Shown here: piece by piece, positions 1 through 8,098 of the stretch
Layout: each line of letters begins with the position of its first letter
Position numbering within the stretch: the stretch's first letter is position 1
Assembly (NCBI RefSeq): GCF_001646945.1
Contig: NZ_LUTV01000005.1
Span: forward strand, 673,190-737,189
Reading direction: 5' to 3'
Origin: Endozoicomonas ascidiicola
Lineage (GTDB): Bacteria > Pseudomonadota > Gammaproteobacteria > Pseudomonadales > Endozoicomonadaceae
Length of the DNA: 64,000 nt
Notes under the pieces: generated by a model
Databases searched by the model: none
Seen by the model: only the letters and a program-made list of their open reading frames with translations
Told to the model about the DNA's origin: nothing
Translations under genes and position numbers: made by a program

Positions 1-1
1 T

Positions 2-175
2 GGCCGACTCTACCCTGAAGATCAGGCCGTAGTGGATGAATATTTGCAGAGCGGCATTAATGAAGTGGAGCGACCACCGTTCAAACCTTTGCGCCTCATG
101 TTTTGGTTGACTGTCATTATCCTGCTGCTCGGTGGGCTGAGTCAGTTTATTGGTTACCTGATTATTCCATCCTGA
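2..175 (+). CDS. DUF3094 family small membrane protein (3' part)
   Basis: The last 57 codons of a gene that begins before the window. The visible part has a charged N-terminal stretch (LYPEDQAVVDEYLQSG, then EVERPPF) and one hydrophobic segment at the C-terminus (about residues 33-55), so it is a small single-pass inner-membrane protein. The PEDQ...V..YL...N.VER.PF pattern is what I recall for DUF3094, a short family of unknown function in Pseudomonas and relatives. It lies 45 nt upstream of the NADH dehydrogenase on the same strand and may be co-transcribed with it. The function is unknown and the family name comes from memory. Confidence 0.6.
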   Translation, partial: GRLYPEDQAVVDEYLQSGINEVERPPFKPLRLMFWLTVIILLLGGLSQFIGYLIIPS

Positions 176-220
176 ATCGACGTAAACGTATAAAGAACAA
201 AAATAATTGCTGGAGCAACG

Positions 221-1534
221 GTGAAACATAAGAAGCATAGAATCGTGATCGTGGGTGGCGGTGCCGGTGGGCTTGAGCTGGCAACCCGTCTTGGAAAAAA
301 GCTGGGCAAGAAAGGTCTGGCAGATATTACGTTGGTGGATGCACAGAACACCCACTTCTGGAAACCTCTCCTTCACGAAGTGGCTGCCGGATCGCTCAAC
401 GCCTTTGAAGATGAACTCAGTTATCTGGCTCAAGCCAAATGGAATCACTTCCGTTTTATTCCCGGGCGAATGGCGAGTTTAAACCGGGGCAATAAATCCA
501 TCAGCCTCGGCCCTATTATTGATGAGCAAAACCGTCAAGTTGTGCCTGCCAGAACACTGGAATACGACCAACTGGTTATTTCTGTTGGTAGTACGGCCAA
601 CGATTTCAATACAGCGGGTGCAAAAGAACACTGCCTTTTCCTTGATAACCGAAAACAGGCTGAACGAATTCATACGACGCTTATCAATCATTATCAGCAC
701 GCTCAGGCCTGTGAAGATGATGTATCAAAACTTCGTATTGCCATTATTGGTGCGGGCGCCACGGGCGTAGAGCTCGCGGCTGAACTGCACTATGCCGCCA
801 TTGAACTGGCTCATTACGGCCTTGATGCTATTAAGCCGGAAAACCTGGAAGTGACCATTATTGAAGGTGGGGAAAGAATTCTGCCCGCGCTGCCGGAGCG
901 CATCAGCAGCAGTGTTCACAAACAGCTGCTGAAGATGGGCATTCGAGTAAGGACCGGGCAACTGGTCAGCGAGATTAAATCCAATGGTTTGCTCACTCGA
1001 GATGAAGAGTTCATTGAGTCCGATATTCGCATCTGGGCAGCGGGCATCAAGGCACCGGAATTCCTTAACCAGATCGCAGGGCTTGAGAGTAATCGCATCA
1101 ACCAGCTAATCGTCAAGCCGACTCTACAAACCACACAGGATGACCAGATTTACGCCATGGGCGATTGTGCAAGCTGCACACTGACCAATAACGGCGAAAG
1201 CGTTACCATTCCGCCCAGAGCGCAGGCTGCCCATCAGCAAGCCTCTCTTTTGGCTAAAAGCCTGATCAGCCAAGTGAAGGATGGCAACCAATCTCTGGAG
1301 TTTAACTATAAGGATTACGGTTCACTGATTTCCCTGAGCCGTTTTAGTGCCGTGGGCAACCTTATGGGCGCCATTACCGGTGATATGATGATTGAGGGAA
1401 CATTGGCCAAGTGGTTTTACATCAGCCTTTACCGAATGCACCAGATGACACTGTTTGGCAAATTTAGAACGGGGACGTTAATCTTGAAAGATCTGATTAT
1501 TAGAACCACCAGACCTCAGTTGAAACTTCATTAA
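221..1534 (+). CDS. ndh: Type II NADH dehydrogenase (NAD(P)/FAD-dependent oxidoreductase)
   Basis: A 437-aa flavoprotein expected to pass electrons from NADH to quinone at the inner face of the membrane without pumping protons. The N-terminal FAD-binding GxGxxG motif (VGGGAGG) is near residues 11-17, a second nucleotide-binding motif (IIGAGATGVELA) starts near 176, and the FAD-contacting GDC is at 314-316. The last 70 residues (KDYGSLISLS through to LFGKFRTGTL) match the membrane-anchoring C-terminal region of NDH-2 enzymes. The start is a GTG with GGAG about 6 nt upstream. Length is normal for the family. It lies just downstream of the DUF3094 gene. Confidence 0.88.
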   Translation: MKHKKHRIVIVGGGAGGLELATRLGKKLGKKGLADITLVDAQNTHFWKPLLHEVAAGSLNAFEDELSYLAQAKWNHFRFIPGRMASLNRGNKSISLGPIIDEQNRQVVPARTLEYDQLVISVGSTANDFNTAGAKEHCLFLDNRKQAERIHTTLINHYQHAQACEDDVSKLRIAIIGAGATGVELAAELHYAAIELAHYGLDAIKPENLEVTIIEGGERILPALPERISSSVHKQLLKMGIRVRTGQLVSEIKSNGLLTRDEEFIESDIRIWAAGIKAPEFLNQIAGLESNRINQLIVKPTLQTTQDDQIYAMGDCASCTLTNNGESVTIPPRAQAAHQQASLLAKSLISQVKDGNQSLEFNYKDYGSLISLSRFSAVGNLMGAITGDMMIEGTLAKWFYISLYRMHQMTLFGKFRTGTLILKDLIIRTTRPQLKLH

Positions 1535-1557
1535 TTATAAAAGCTGCAGACAAAAAA

Positions 1558-1587
1558 AGCCGCTGACAAAAAAGGTTGTCAACGGCT
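1558..1587 (-). terminator. Rho-independent terminator of the tRNA array
   Basis: The inverted repeat AGCCGCTGACA / TGTCAACGGCT has an 8-nt loop. Read on the minus strand it is followed by seven T, so it best terminates leftward transcription of the tRNA-Lys at 1660-1735. It also lies 24 nt past the ndh stop and could weakly terminate ndh, though the plus strand has no T run after the stem. Confidence 0.75.
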
Positions 1588-1659
1588 ATATAAACAAAAC
1601 ACACGCTCAATTCTTTACCCAGAGATTGTTTGCCTGGATCGTTTTCGACAAGACGAAAA

Positions 1660-1735
1660 TGGTGGGTCGTGAAGGATTCGAACCTTCGACCAATTGGTTA
1701 AAAGCCAACTGCTCTACCAACTGAGCTAACGACCC
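1660..1735 (-). tRNA. tRNA-Lys (TTT)
   Basis: A 76-nt cloverleaf on the minus strand with a GGGTCGT acceptor stem, anticodon TTT in CTTTTAA, a GGTTCGAATCC T-arm and encoded CCA. It is identical to the tRNA-Lys genes at 44107, 44350 and 44600. Its left terminator at 1558-1587 is intact, but the prophage now separates it from the rest of the array and from the array promoter. Confidence 0.97.
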
Positions 1736-1769
1736 GTTTCTTCAAACCTTTCGCAAAGGCTTAAAGAGT

Positions 1770-1783
1770 AAAATGGCTCCCCG
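1770..1783. other. attL core (prophage left junction)
   Basis: The 14-bp sequence AAAATGGCTCCCCG is repeated exactly at 43975-43988. Sequence left of it (1736-1769) is identical to the Lys-Asn spacer at 44183-44220; sequence right of it (from TTCACAACTC) is phage. The TGGCTCCCCG part is the complement of the 3' end of tRNA-Asn including CCA. Confidence 0.85.
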
Positions 1784-1880
1784 TTCACAACTCACTGCGA
1801 ACCAGAGCGGCGCTAATAGTACCCATCCCCCTAGACCTTGTAAAGCCCCAACGTGGACGACCTGCATTAGTAGTTTCCGC

Positions 1881-1908
1881 GACATAGTGTTCCCTTTTAC
1901 TGTCGTCC
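1881..1908 (+). repeat. Upstream repeat, copy 1 (ahead of the terminase gene)
   Basis: The core GTTCCCTTTTACTGTCG (1889-1905) recurs exactly at 9478-9494, with matching GACA four bases before it and CC shortly after. This copy lies about 25 bp before the first late gene and the other lies ahead of the capsid gene. It could be a late-gene regulatory site or the edge of an inserted cassette. The rest of 1784-1929 holds no other structure I recognise, except that it can extend the recombinase reading frame in the circular phage. Confidence 0.5.
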
Positions 1909-1929
1909 ATTGATTGAAATCATGGCACT

Positions 1930-2913
1930 ATGAAACCAGTGCCTGTTGAGCCAGCGGGTTCGGTGACCTTCCGCTGTGCTGATTGTAAAAAGACCTTTGA
2001 CGCCAAACCGACACGCACGGAATCTGCTCCAGAGCGTGCGCACCCTTACCGGTATTATTCATCCTGCCCGGAATGTGAAAGCGAGAGCCCGCAAGTTCAT
2101 TGGCAGGTGGGTTTATTCAATGCTCACCTGAAAGCAACCGGACCAAAAACCAACCAAGGCAAAGCAGCATCAGCTGCAAATCTGGCAGGGCATCCAACGC
2201 CAGAAGAAGCACGTATTACCAGATTCAATGCCATGAAGCATGGTGCATCGTCTAAAACCGCCATGTACTTTCCGGCAAAGCCTGACAAATATCCGCACTG
2301 CAAAACCTGTGATGTAGATCGCGATTACTGCTCTCAACAAATCGCCTGCCTTAAACGATCCGATTTAATGTTGCGGGTTTTGGTTGCAATGGAATCTGGC
2401 GACCCTACTGCACTTCAAGACCTGCATGCCATTAACCAGGCTAATTTTATGGCCATATTGCAGGACATGATGCAGGCATTAATTGCTGATGGCGTTGCCT
2501 TAAAAAATCCGGCCTTTGGGTTTGATAAAGACGGTAATTGCAGCATTGCCAGATACGCAGATTCAGCAACTGGTGAAGTACGGACCATTGAAGAAATAAA
2601 AGCCCACCCACTTCTCAAACCGATGATGGAAATGATTGGTCGCAACAATCTTTCTCTGGCTGACCTCAACATGACGCCAAAAATTCAAGCGGATCAGGGA
2701 ATCCAGCAAGGCCAGTTACAGCAGGAAGAGGAAGAAAAAGAATCAGCGCAGGAATACCGCAAGAAAATGGAGAATCAACTCTCCGATCTGCGTCACAAGA
2801 TTGGCCGCTCTCAATTAAGAGCCAGTCAGGACCCAATTCTCATTGAACACCAACAAGACGACGGCGAACCCAAAGATATTGAAGCTGAGGTGGTAAATGG
2901 CTCAACGTCTTAG
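1930..2913 (+). CDS. Putative terminase small subunit
   Basis: A 327-aa cytoplasmic protein directly upstream of, and overlapping by 17 nt, the terminase large subunit. The N-terminus carries a zinc-ribbon-like set of cysteines (CADC near residue 15, CPEC near 46). It is followed by a GPKTNQGKAASAANLAGH-type segment and MKHGA near residue 100, a pattern common in phage small-terminase-like proteins, then a second Cys/His group (CKTC...YCSQQIAC) near 121-140. The C-terminus is acidic and helical. The role is inferred mainly from position and the GPKT...GKA...N...HG pattern. The start has only a weak Shine-Dalgarno. Confidence 0.55.
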   Translation: MKPVPVEPAGSVTFRCADCKKTFDAKPTRTESAPERAHPYRYYSSCPECESESPQVHWQVGLFNAHLKATGPKTNQGKAASAANLAGHPTPEEARITRFNAMKHGASSKTAMYFPAKPDKYPHCKTCDVDRDYCSQQIACLKRSDLMLRVLVAMESGDPTALQDLHAINQANFMAILQDMMQALIADGVALKNPAFGFDKDGNCSIARYADSATGEVRTIEEIKAHPLLKPMMEMIGRNNLSLADLNMTPKIQADQGIQQGQLQQEEEEKESAQEYRKKMENQLSDLRHKIGRSQLRASQDPILIEHQQDDGEPKDIEAEVVNGSTS

Positions 2914-4492
2914 CGCTGCTCAGCGCCTCGAACTTTGCCAGGTCTCCGAACGTGAAATCCAGCGTTATGCGGGCGACCATGCCATGTGGCACAAACATGT
3001 GCATAACGTTGAGCTCGACTCCATGCAGGTCTTAAAGATGATCGACATGGACGAAAACGACAACACGCTCGACTTCTCCTGCCGTCGTACTGGCAAAACC
3101 GCCGTTAAGGAAATGTGGATTCAGGAATACATGGCCACCCACTCCGATCAGGAGCTTGGAGTTGTTGCTCCAAGAGAAGCCCAGTCCATCACTAACCTGA
3201 CCTATCACACCGATGCCATACGCCGCTCTGCCATTCTGGAAAACTTCCTCCTATATAAAGCAGGTAGAAAACAGATGGCAGACGCTTCCTACCAATTCAG
3301 CAACCGCAGCAAAGCGGGTGCTTTTGGCATCATGGCTCAGGTAGACGGTTCTGATTTAACCATTGCCAGCCTGGAAGAAGTGGACGACATGCCACCGGAG
3401 CGTTTGTACTCCCGCTTCCTGCTGACCATGGGCGCAACCCGCCGTATGGGTGCCAGCAAGAAAGCGGTCAATAAACCCATCATCCGTATCACTGGTGTGT
3501 TCAAAGGAGCTGACACGCTTTCAGAAATGGTGGAATCCGGCAAATACAAAATCCTTCCCATCGTTGATTGCTATCTGGGCATAGAGCTCGGCATTCTCAA
3601 CGAACAATTCATCATGGATATGAGAGACCAGCTGGCTCCTGAAGAGTTTATCCGCCAGCTCCTCTGCAAAAACGTCGCAGCCCGAAACCTGATCTGGGAA
3701 AAGTGGCTGCAAAAAGCCAAAGTCCGTGGCATTGCTGCACAAATCAAAATAGAAGAGGCCGTTCCGGGAGTGGAATACAAAAAACGGGGCCTGATCAGTT
3801 TCGGTTACGATGCCTCCGGCCATGGTGAAGATCCCGCAGCGTCAAAACACGCCCTGGTGGTCGGTGAAGAAATCTCAGGCTTTGTGGTACCCATCTTTTG
3901 TCGTACATGGTCAGCGGGTACCGATGAAGCGACTGTCATGCAGGATATTGTCACCCTCTGGAAATACTTCCGACCTGATTATGCTCTTGGTGATGCCTAC
4001 GGTGTCGGCATGATGACTGCCTGTTGTGACCGTCTTTTCTTTGAAGGTTTAACCCCTGTTGATCGCCGCGCCATCGGTGGTGGTGAATCCACCGCCAGCA
4101 CCTGGCCAGAATGGCCGTTTTCTCCTATTCGCTTTGAAGGCATGACCAAACATCAAATGGCTTCAGCGGTCAGCAGTCTGTTTAACAACAGCCGGGTCGC
4201 TATTCCCATGATGGATGATGACGACAGCTCTGATCCGGTAATGGCAGACATGCAATTACTCTGTCGTCAGTTGGTCAATATCAAATCCGTACCCACCAAA
4301 GGTGCATACGCCAGCTACAAAATGGTCAAACGCACCATCGGCGATGACCTGTTCGATGCCTTCATGGCCATGGTCTGGGGTTTTGTTACCCGGGGCGAGT
4401 GCCATGTGCAAACCGTTATCTCAACCCGCAAACAAACACGGGCGCAGCTGCTAGGTCAGTCGCCTCTTGATCTGATAGGAGGCGCTCTATGA
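2897..4492 (+). CDS. Phage terminase large subunit
   Basis: The 531-aa DNA-packaging motor. The Walker A motif CRRTGKT is at residues 62-68, and a Walker B-like hydrophobic run ending in LEEVDD lies around 153-163. The C-terminal half carries an RNase H-like nuclease pattern beginning FGYDASGHGED near residue 302 and continuing with LGDAYGVG. It should pump DNA through the portal encoded immediately downstream (ATGA overlap) and cut the packaged genome. Length and order (small subunit, large subunit, portal) are typical. Confidence 0.88.
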   Translation: MAQRLSAAQRLELCQVSEREIQRYAGDHAMWHKHVHNVELDSMQVLKMIDMDENDNTLDFSCRRTGKTAVKEMWIQEYMATHSDQELGVVAPREAQSITNLTYHTDAIRRSAILENFLLYKAGRKQMADASYQFSNRSKAGAFGIMAQVDGSDLTIASLEEVDDMPPERLYSRFLLTMGATRRMGASKKAVNKPIIRITGVFKGADTLSEMVESGKYKILPIVDCYLGIELGILNEQFIMDMRDQLAPEEFIRQLLCKNVAARNLIWEKWLQKAKVRGIAAQIKIEEAVPGVEYKKRGLISFGYDASGHGEDPAASKHALVVGEEISGFVVPIFCRTWSAGTDEATVMQDIVTLWKYFRPDYALGDAYGVGMMTACCDRLFFEGLTPVDRRAIGGGESTASTWPEWPFSPIRFEGMTKHQMASAVSSLFNNSRVAIPMMDDDDSSDPVMADMQLLCRQLVNIKSVPTKGAYASYKMVKRTIGDDLFDAFMAMVWGFVTRGECHVQTVISTRKQTRAQLLGQSPLDLIGGAL

Positions 4493-5886
4493 AATTCAAA
4501 CTCCCCCAACTATTCGGGAATCGCATCGGCGCAGAGTACAAAGAAGCCCTTGCCATGAATGCAGAATACGATCGCCAGCGGCAAAGCCGTGGCCAGATCG
4601 CCACTCCCGAAAACAGCATCAAGCACCTCTACAACCAGATGCATGTTGATCCTGACCTGCGTCAATCCATCCTCCACTTACGGTATATGGATAAGACGGA
4701 TGGCCGGATCAAACAAATTCACAAACGCATGGCCCGCGATGTCACCAAAGGCGGCCTAATGCTCAAGTGGAAAGGCAAAGAGAACAAACGGATAACAAAA
4801 CTCTGGCAGCAGTTCTGCCAGCGGGTGCAACTGAACAATCGCAACAAACTATTCTCCGATGCCCGGGGCGCGGCCATGGAAGGCAATTTGCCTATTCAGT
4901 GGGTGCTCAGTTCAGATATGAAAATATGCGGCGGTATCCGTATGCCATCAGAAACCATTGTTCCCAGGGTAGATGGAACAGGCCGCTTTAAAGATATGCA
5001 GGAAGCGTACAAACAAGTAGACCCGCTCACCGGAAAAGAGCTGGCTCGTTTTTCATTCTGGCAACTCACAATGGTACGACTGGAGCCGGACAACTTTGAC
5101 GACATGGGTTCTCTGGGGCGGCCTTATCTGGATGCCACCCGCACCATCTGGCAAAAACTCACCATGACAGAAGAAGATCTGGTGATTCGTCGTCGCCATC
5201 GTGCTCCTCAAAAATTGGCGCATGTGCTTGAAGGTTATACCGCTCCCGAAATGCAGGAATACAAGCAAGAAGTAGAAAGCAATGCCGGGCAAGTTCAAAC
5301 CGACTTCTTTATGAATAAAAAAGGTGCCGTGAACGCCATTCAAGGCGATGCCAACCTTGATCAAATCGCGGATGTTTCCTACCTGCTAGATACCTTCTTT
5401 GCCGGTTCTCCAGCGCCAAAAGGTTTATTCGGTTACGTGGAAGACCTCGCCCGTGATGTTCTGGAAGACTTGAAAGCGGACTACTACCAGGAAGTCGACA
5501 GCCTGCAGGATATGATCAGCCAGGCATACCGTGAGGGGTTCTATCTTGATCTATTACTTCAGGGCATCAACCCCGATGCCAGCGACTTCACCATTGAATT
5601 CGCAGAGCGCAACACCGAAACCAAAAACCAGAGAGCAGACAGAGCGCTCAAGCTTCAGGCTATGGGCACACCACAAGACATGGTGTGGGAAGAAGCGGGG
5701 CTCGATGTCTCCCGGGTAAAAGCCAAGCTAAAAGAACAAGACAACACGCACAATCCTTATCCAGAAAAGACGACAGACAAAAAACCGGAAGAAACCAGCA
5801 ACAAAAAACCAACCGTCAATGTCACCCCTAACAATGCGCCCAAAGGAGAAAGCGCCACGACTATCTCCACCAGAGGCGGCAACTGA
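4489..5886 (+). CDS. Phage portal protein
   Basis: A 465-aa protein between the terminase and the Mu F-like head protein, the standard place for the portal ring through which DNA enters the capsid. It shows portal-family features: an early DPDLRQSILHLRYMD segment, a central region rich in Asp and aromatic residues (SFWQLTMVRLEPDNFDDMG), and a long helical C-terminal half (LARDVLEDLKADYYQEVDSLQD). The tail after about residue 420 is low-complexity Lys/Asn/Thr/Pro and probably disordered. It overlaps the terminase by 4 nt and the next gene by 1 nt. Confidence 0.8.
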   Translation: MKFKLPQLFGNRIGAEYKEALAMNAEYDRQRQSRGQIATPENSIKHLYNQMHVDPDLRQSILHLRYMDKTDGRIKQIHKRMARDVTKGGLMLKWKGKENKRITKLWQQFCQRVQLNNRNKLFSDARGAAMEGNLPIQWVLSSDMKICGGIRMPSETIVPRVDGTGRFKDMQEAYKQVDPLTGKELARFSFWQLTMVRLEPDNFDDMGSLGRPYLDATRTIWQKLTMTEEDLVIRRRHRAPQKLAHVLEGYTAPEMQEYKQEVESNAGQVQTDFFMNKKGAVNAIQGDANLDQIADVSYLLDTFFAGSPAPKGLFGYVEDLARDVLEDLKADYYQEVDSLQDMISQAYREGFYLDLLLQGINPDASDFTIEFAERNTETKNQRADRALKLQAMGTPQDMVWEEAGLDVSRVKAKLKEQDNTHNPYPEKTTDKKPEETSNKKPTVNVTPNNAPKGESATTISTRGGN

Positions 5887-6950
5887 TGACACCAGCGCAG
5901 CGCAAAGCCGCCATAAAAAAAGCCAGCAACAAGGCAAGAAAGGAAGCAAACCAGCTAGACGCTCAAGCGCTTAATGGATTGCAGCAAGCTTACCGGCAGG
6001 CTGCAGAAGAAATACGACTGCGTATCACCTTAATGGCGGCCAGTGATGGCACCGTAAGGCTGGATAATCTGCGTCTACTTCGTCGTCAGGTAGACGAAGT
6101 GTTGGAGCAACTGGCCCAGATAAAAGAAAAACTCCTTACCGGTTATCAAAGCCAAACCGCAGCCGTGGCCACTGGCGCCTTTGCAACAACAATGCCGGTG
6201 GCAAAGCTGAACGATCTGGCCGGTGAAGCGGTGCGTATGGCTCGTGCTTTTCAGGCTGCCGATGGTCTGCAACTGTCTGATCGGTTATGGCGGGTCAATA
6301 ACCATGCCCGCGAAGTGGTGGGCCGTGCCATTGAATCCGCCATTATTCAAGGCAACAGCGCCAGCCAGGCAGCGGAAGATTTTATAAAACGGGGAGCGCC
6401 AGTTCCGGCAGAGCTGCAAAAGAAAATAAAAATGGCGGATGCGTCGTCTATTGGTCGTGCCACAACAGCGGATCTGATGACAGGAAAGGGAGCACCCTAC
6501 AACAATGCACGCCGATTATTCAGAACTGAAATCAACCGCGCCCATGGTATGGCCTATGAATCCTCTGCCTTTGAAGAAGACAGTGTGGTGGGTACTCGTT
6601 TTCTGCTCTCTCCTGGTCATCCCGAGCCGGACATTTGCGATATGCACGCCCGGGTTAACAAATACGGTCTGGGCAAGGGCGTCTATCCACAAGGAAAAAC
6701 TCCATGGCCCGCCCACCCCAATACGCTTTCCTACACCGAAGCGGTGTTTGATGACGAAATCACATCAGAGGACAAAGCGGAAAAAGAAACCCGCATTCAA
6801 TGGCTACAGAAACAACCCGGCCAACTTCAATACCAGGTATTGGGCAGCCAGAAAAAAGCACAGGCACTGAATGCCGGCCTGCTAAAAGAAAACCATATTG
6901 AACGTCCATGGAAGGACATTAAAAAATACTATGAGGACGACCTTCTATGA
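5886..6950 (+). CDS. Mu F-like head morphogenesis protein
   Basis: A 354-aa minor head protein next to the portal. The C-terminal third (from about residue 205) contains the family signature: NARRLFRTEINRAHGMAYES, then a short span with PEPDICDMHA and YPQGKTPWPAHPNTLSY, which resembles the Mu gpF / SPP1 gp7 C-terminal Asp/Cys/His pattern. The N-terminal part is strongly helical and Lys/Ala-rich. Such proteins sit inside the capsid and are thought to help DNA ejection or head assembly. It overlaps the following Com-like gene by 4 nt. Confidence 0.8.
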   Translation: MTPAQRKAAIKKASNKARKEANQLDAQALNGLQQAYRQAAEEIRLRITLMAASDGTVRLDNLRLLRRQVDEVLEQLAQIKEKLLTGYQSQTAAVATGAFATTMPVAKLNDLAGEAVRMARAFQAADGLQLSDRLWRVNNHAREVVGRAIESAIIQGNSASQAAEDFIKRGAPVPAELQKKIKMADASSIGRATTADLMTGKGAPYNNARRLFRTEINRAHGMAYESSAFEEDSVVGTRFLLSPGHPEPDICDMHARVNKYGLGKGVYPQGKTPWPAHPNTLSYTEAVFDDEITSEDKAEKETRIQWLQKQPGQLQYQVLGSQKKAQALNAGLLKENHIERPWKDIKKYYEDDLL

Positions 6951-7141
6951 GCGATTTAGCCCCAAAATCAGAACTCAACAAAGCACACTTTGCCAAAATC
7001 GACACCGTGACCTGTAAATGTGGTCATAAAATATTTGATGGTGAGGTGGTGCGATCCCGGTGTGTCAAAGTCCATGAATCCATGGCACTATGCCGTTGCA
7101 AGGAATGGGTTTCTGTACCCATTTGCTATCTGCCGTATTGA
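6947..7141 (+). CDS. Com-like zinc-binding translational regulator
   Basis: A 64-aa protein with four cysteines forming a probable zinc site (CKCG at 24-27, RC at 38-39, CRCKEW at 49-54). The C.CG...G.VV.SRCV......A.CRCK.WV.VP layout is related in size and position to phage Mu Com, an RNA-binding zinc protein that activates translation of the mom DNA-modification gene. Here too a DNA methyltransferase lies immediately downstream. A perfect 10-bp inverted repeat (7082-7091 / 7141-7150) brackets the end of this gene. The relation to Com is inferred from architecture and context. Confidence 0.5.
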   Translation: MSDLAPKSELNKAHFAKIDTVTCKCGHKIFDGEVVRSRCVKVHESMALCRCKEWVSVPICYLPY

Positions 7142-7150
7142 TAGTGCCAT
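7082..7150 (+). promoter_or_regulatory. Inverted repeat between com-like gene and methyltransferase
   Basis: ATGGCACTAT at 7082-7091 and ATAGTGCCAT at 7141-7150 are perfectly complementary with 49 nt between them, so the mRNA can form a stem spanning the com-like stop codon, 46 nt before the methyltransferase GTG. The left arm with flanking C and G (CATGGCACTATG) also occurs at 1921-1932, overlapping the start codon of the first late gene. A translational-control role is inferred from the Mu com/mom precedent. Confidence 0.45.
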
Positions 7151-7196
7151 AACAACAAAGAAGGACGAAGGAGCCGAACTCTATACAGGAATTGTA

Positions 7197-7940
7197 GTGA
7201 AAGAAGTTGTTCAACAACCAGTCGAGGGTGTCACTCTGTACCAGGGTGATTGCCTGAAAATCATGATGGAGCAGCCAGACAATTCAGTGGATGGCATCAT
7301 CACCGACCCGCCCTATTCATCTGGTGGGATTCACCAGAATGTTAAAAACCAGACCACAGGTCAGAAATACACCTCCTGCAATGCCATTAACAGCTTTCCA
7401 GACTTTCCCGGCGATAGCCGTGATCAAAGAAGCTATGCCTTCTGGCTTTCACTCTGGCTGTCAGAAGCCTATCGAATCGCCAAGCCCGGCGCCCCTATCT
7501 GTGTGTTTACTGATTGGCGTCAGTACCCCGTATTAAGTGATGTTCTCCAGTCTGCCGGTTTTGTCTGGCGTGGAGCCTATGTATGGGATAAGAAAAACGC
7601 ACGACCAAACAAAGGTAAGTTCCGACAGACTGCCGAGTTTGTACTCTGGGGCAGTAAGGGCAATATGCCATCAAATGACAGAGGGGTTGGTTGTCTTCCC
7701 GGCATGAGTAGTTGTTCAGTCAATAAAGGCGGGCGCTTTCACCAGACCGGCAAGCCAGTAGAATTGATGAAGGAAATTATCTCTATTGTTGAACCTGGTG
7801 GAACTATTCTTGATCCATTCATGGGTTCAGGGAGTACCGGTGTTGCAACCGTCAATTCTGGACGACAGTTCGTTGGTATTGAGTATACGAATCATTACTT
7901 TGAGGTAGCGTCTCAGCGACTCAAAAAGCAACCAGTCTAA
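7197..7940 (+). CDS. DNA methyltransferase (beta-class N6-adenine/N4-cytosine)
   Basis: A 247-aa modification enzyme with motif IV TDPPYSSGG (DPPY at 37-40) near the N-terminus and the AdoMet-binding motif LDPFMGSGSTG (206-216) at the C-terminus. That is the IV-before-I order of beta-class methyltransferases. DPPY favours adenine-N6, but N4-cytosine cannot be excluded. No restriction enzyme is adjacent, so self-protection or gene regulation is more likely than classic restriction-modification. I chose GTG 7197 because AGGA lies 6 nt upstream; the frame runs open through the com-like gene, so a longer form is possible but would overlap it. Confidence 0.85.
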   Translation: MKEVVQQPVEGVTLYQGDCLKIMMEQPDNSVDGIITDPPYSSGGIHQNVKNQTTGQKYTSCNAINSFPDFPGDSRDQRSYAFWLSLWLSEAYRIAKPGAPICVFTDWRQYPVLSDVLQSAGFVWRGAYVWDKKNARPNKGKFRQTAEFVLWGSKGNMPSNDRGVGCLPGMSSCSVNKGGRFHQTGKPVELMKEIISIVEPGGTILDPFMGSGSTGVATVNSGRQFVGIEYTNHYFEVASQRLKKQPV

Positions 7941-7947
7941 AAGTTCT

Positions 7948-7973
7948 GTTAGGAGCCTATCCGTGCTCCTAAC
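7948..7973 (+). terminator. Hairpin after the methyltransferase gene
   Basis: A perfect 9-bp stem GTTAGGAGC / GCTCCTAAC with an 8-nt loop lies 7 nt past the stop codon. No T run follows, so it may be a weak or factor-assisted terminator, or an mRNA-stabilising element that separates the methyltransferase from the KAP gene. Confidence 0.4.
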
Positions 7974-8042
7974 GTTTACAGTTATAGAAATACGTATTTT
8001 GTCGTTTATGCGCCATTGAACTACTAAAGTTAACAATAAACA

Positions 8043-8071
8043 TTGCCAGATAGGAATTTTCTTCTTATAAC
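8043..8071 (+). promoter_or_regulatory. Sigma70-type promoter of the KAP NTPase gene
   Basis: TTGCCA (8043-8048), a 17-bp spacer and TATAAC (8066-8071) match the sigma70 consensus at five of six bases in each box. The promoter lies 27 bp before the KAP start in an A/T-rich gap, so this gene can be expressed from the silent prophage independently of late transcription. Confidence 0.65.
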
Positions 8072-8098
8072 TTTATTGAAACATAAATGGAGTTATAT

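Noticed and set aside
7020..7196. Longer methyltransferase starting at 7020
   Set aside because: It would overlap the com-like gene fully, and the family's first conserved strand begins only after GTG 7197.
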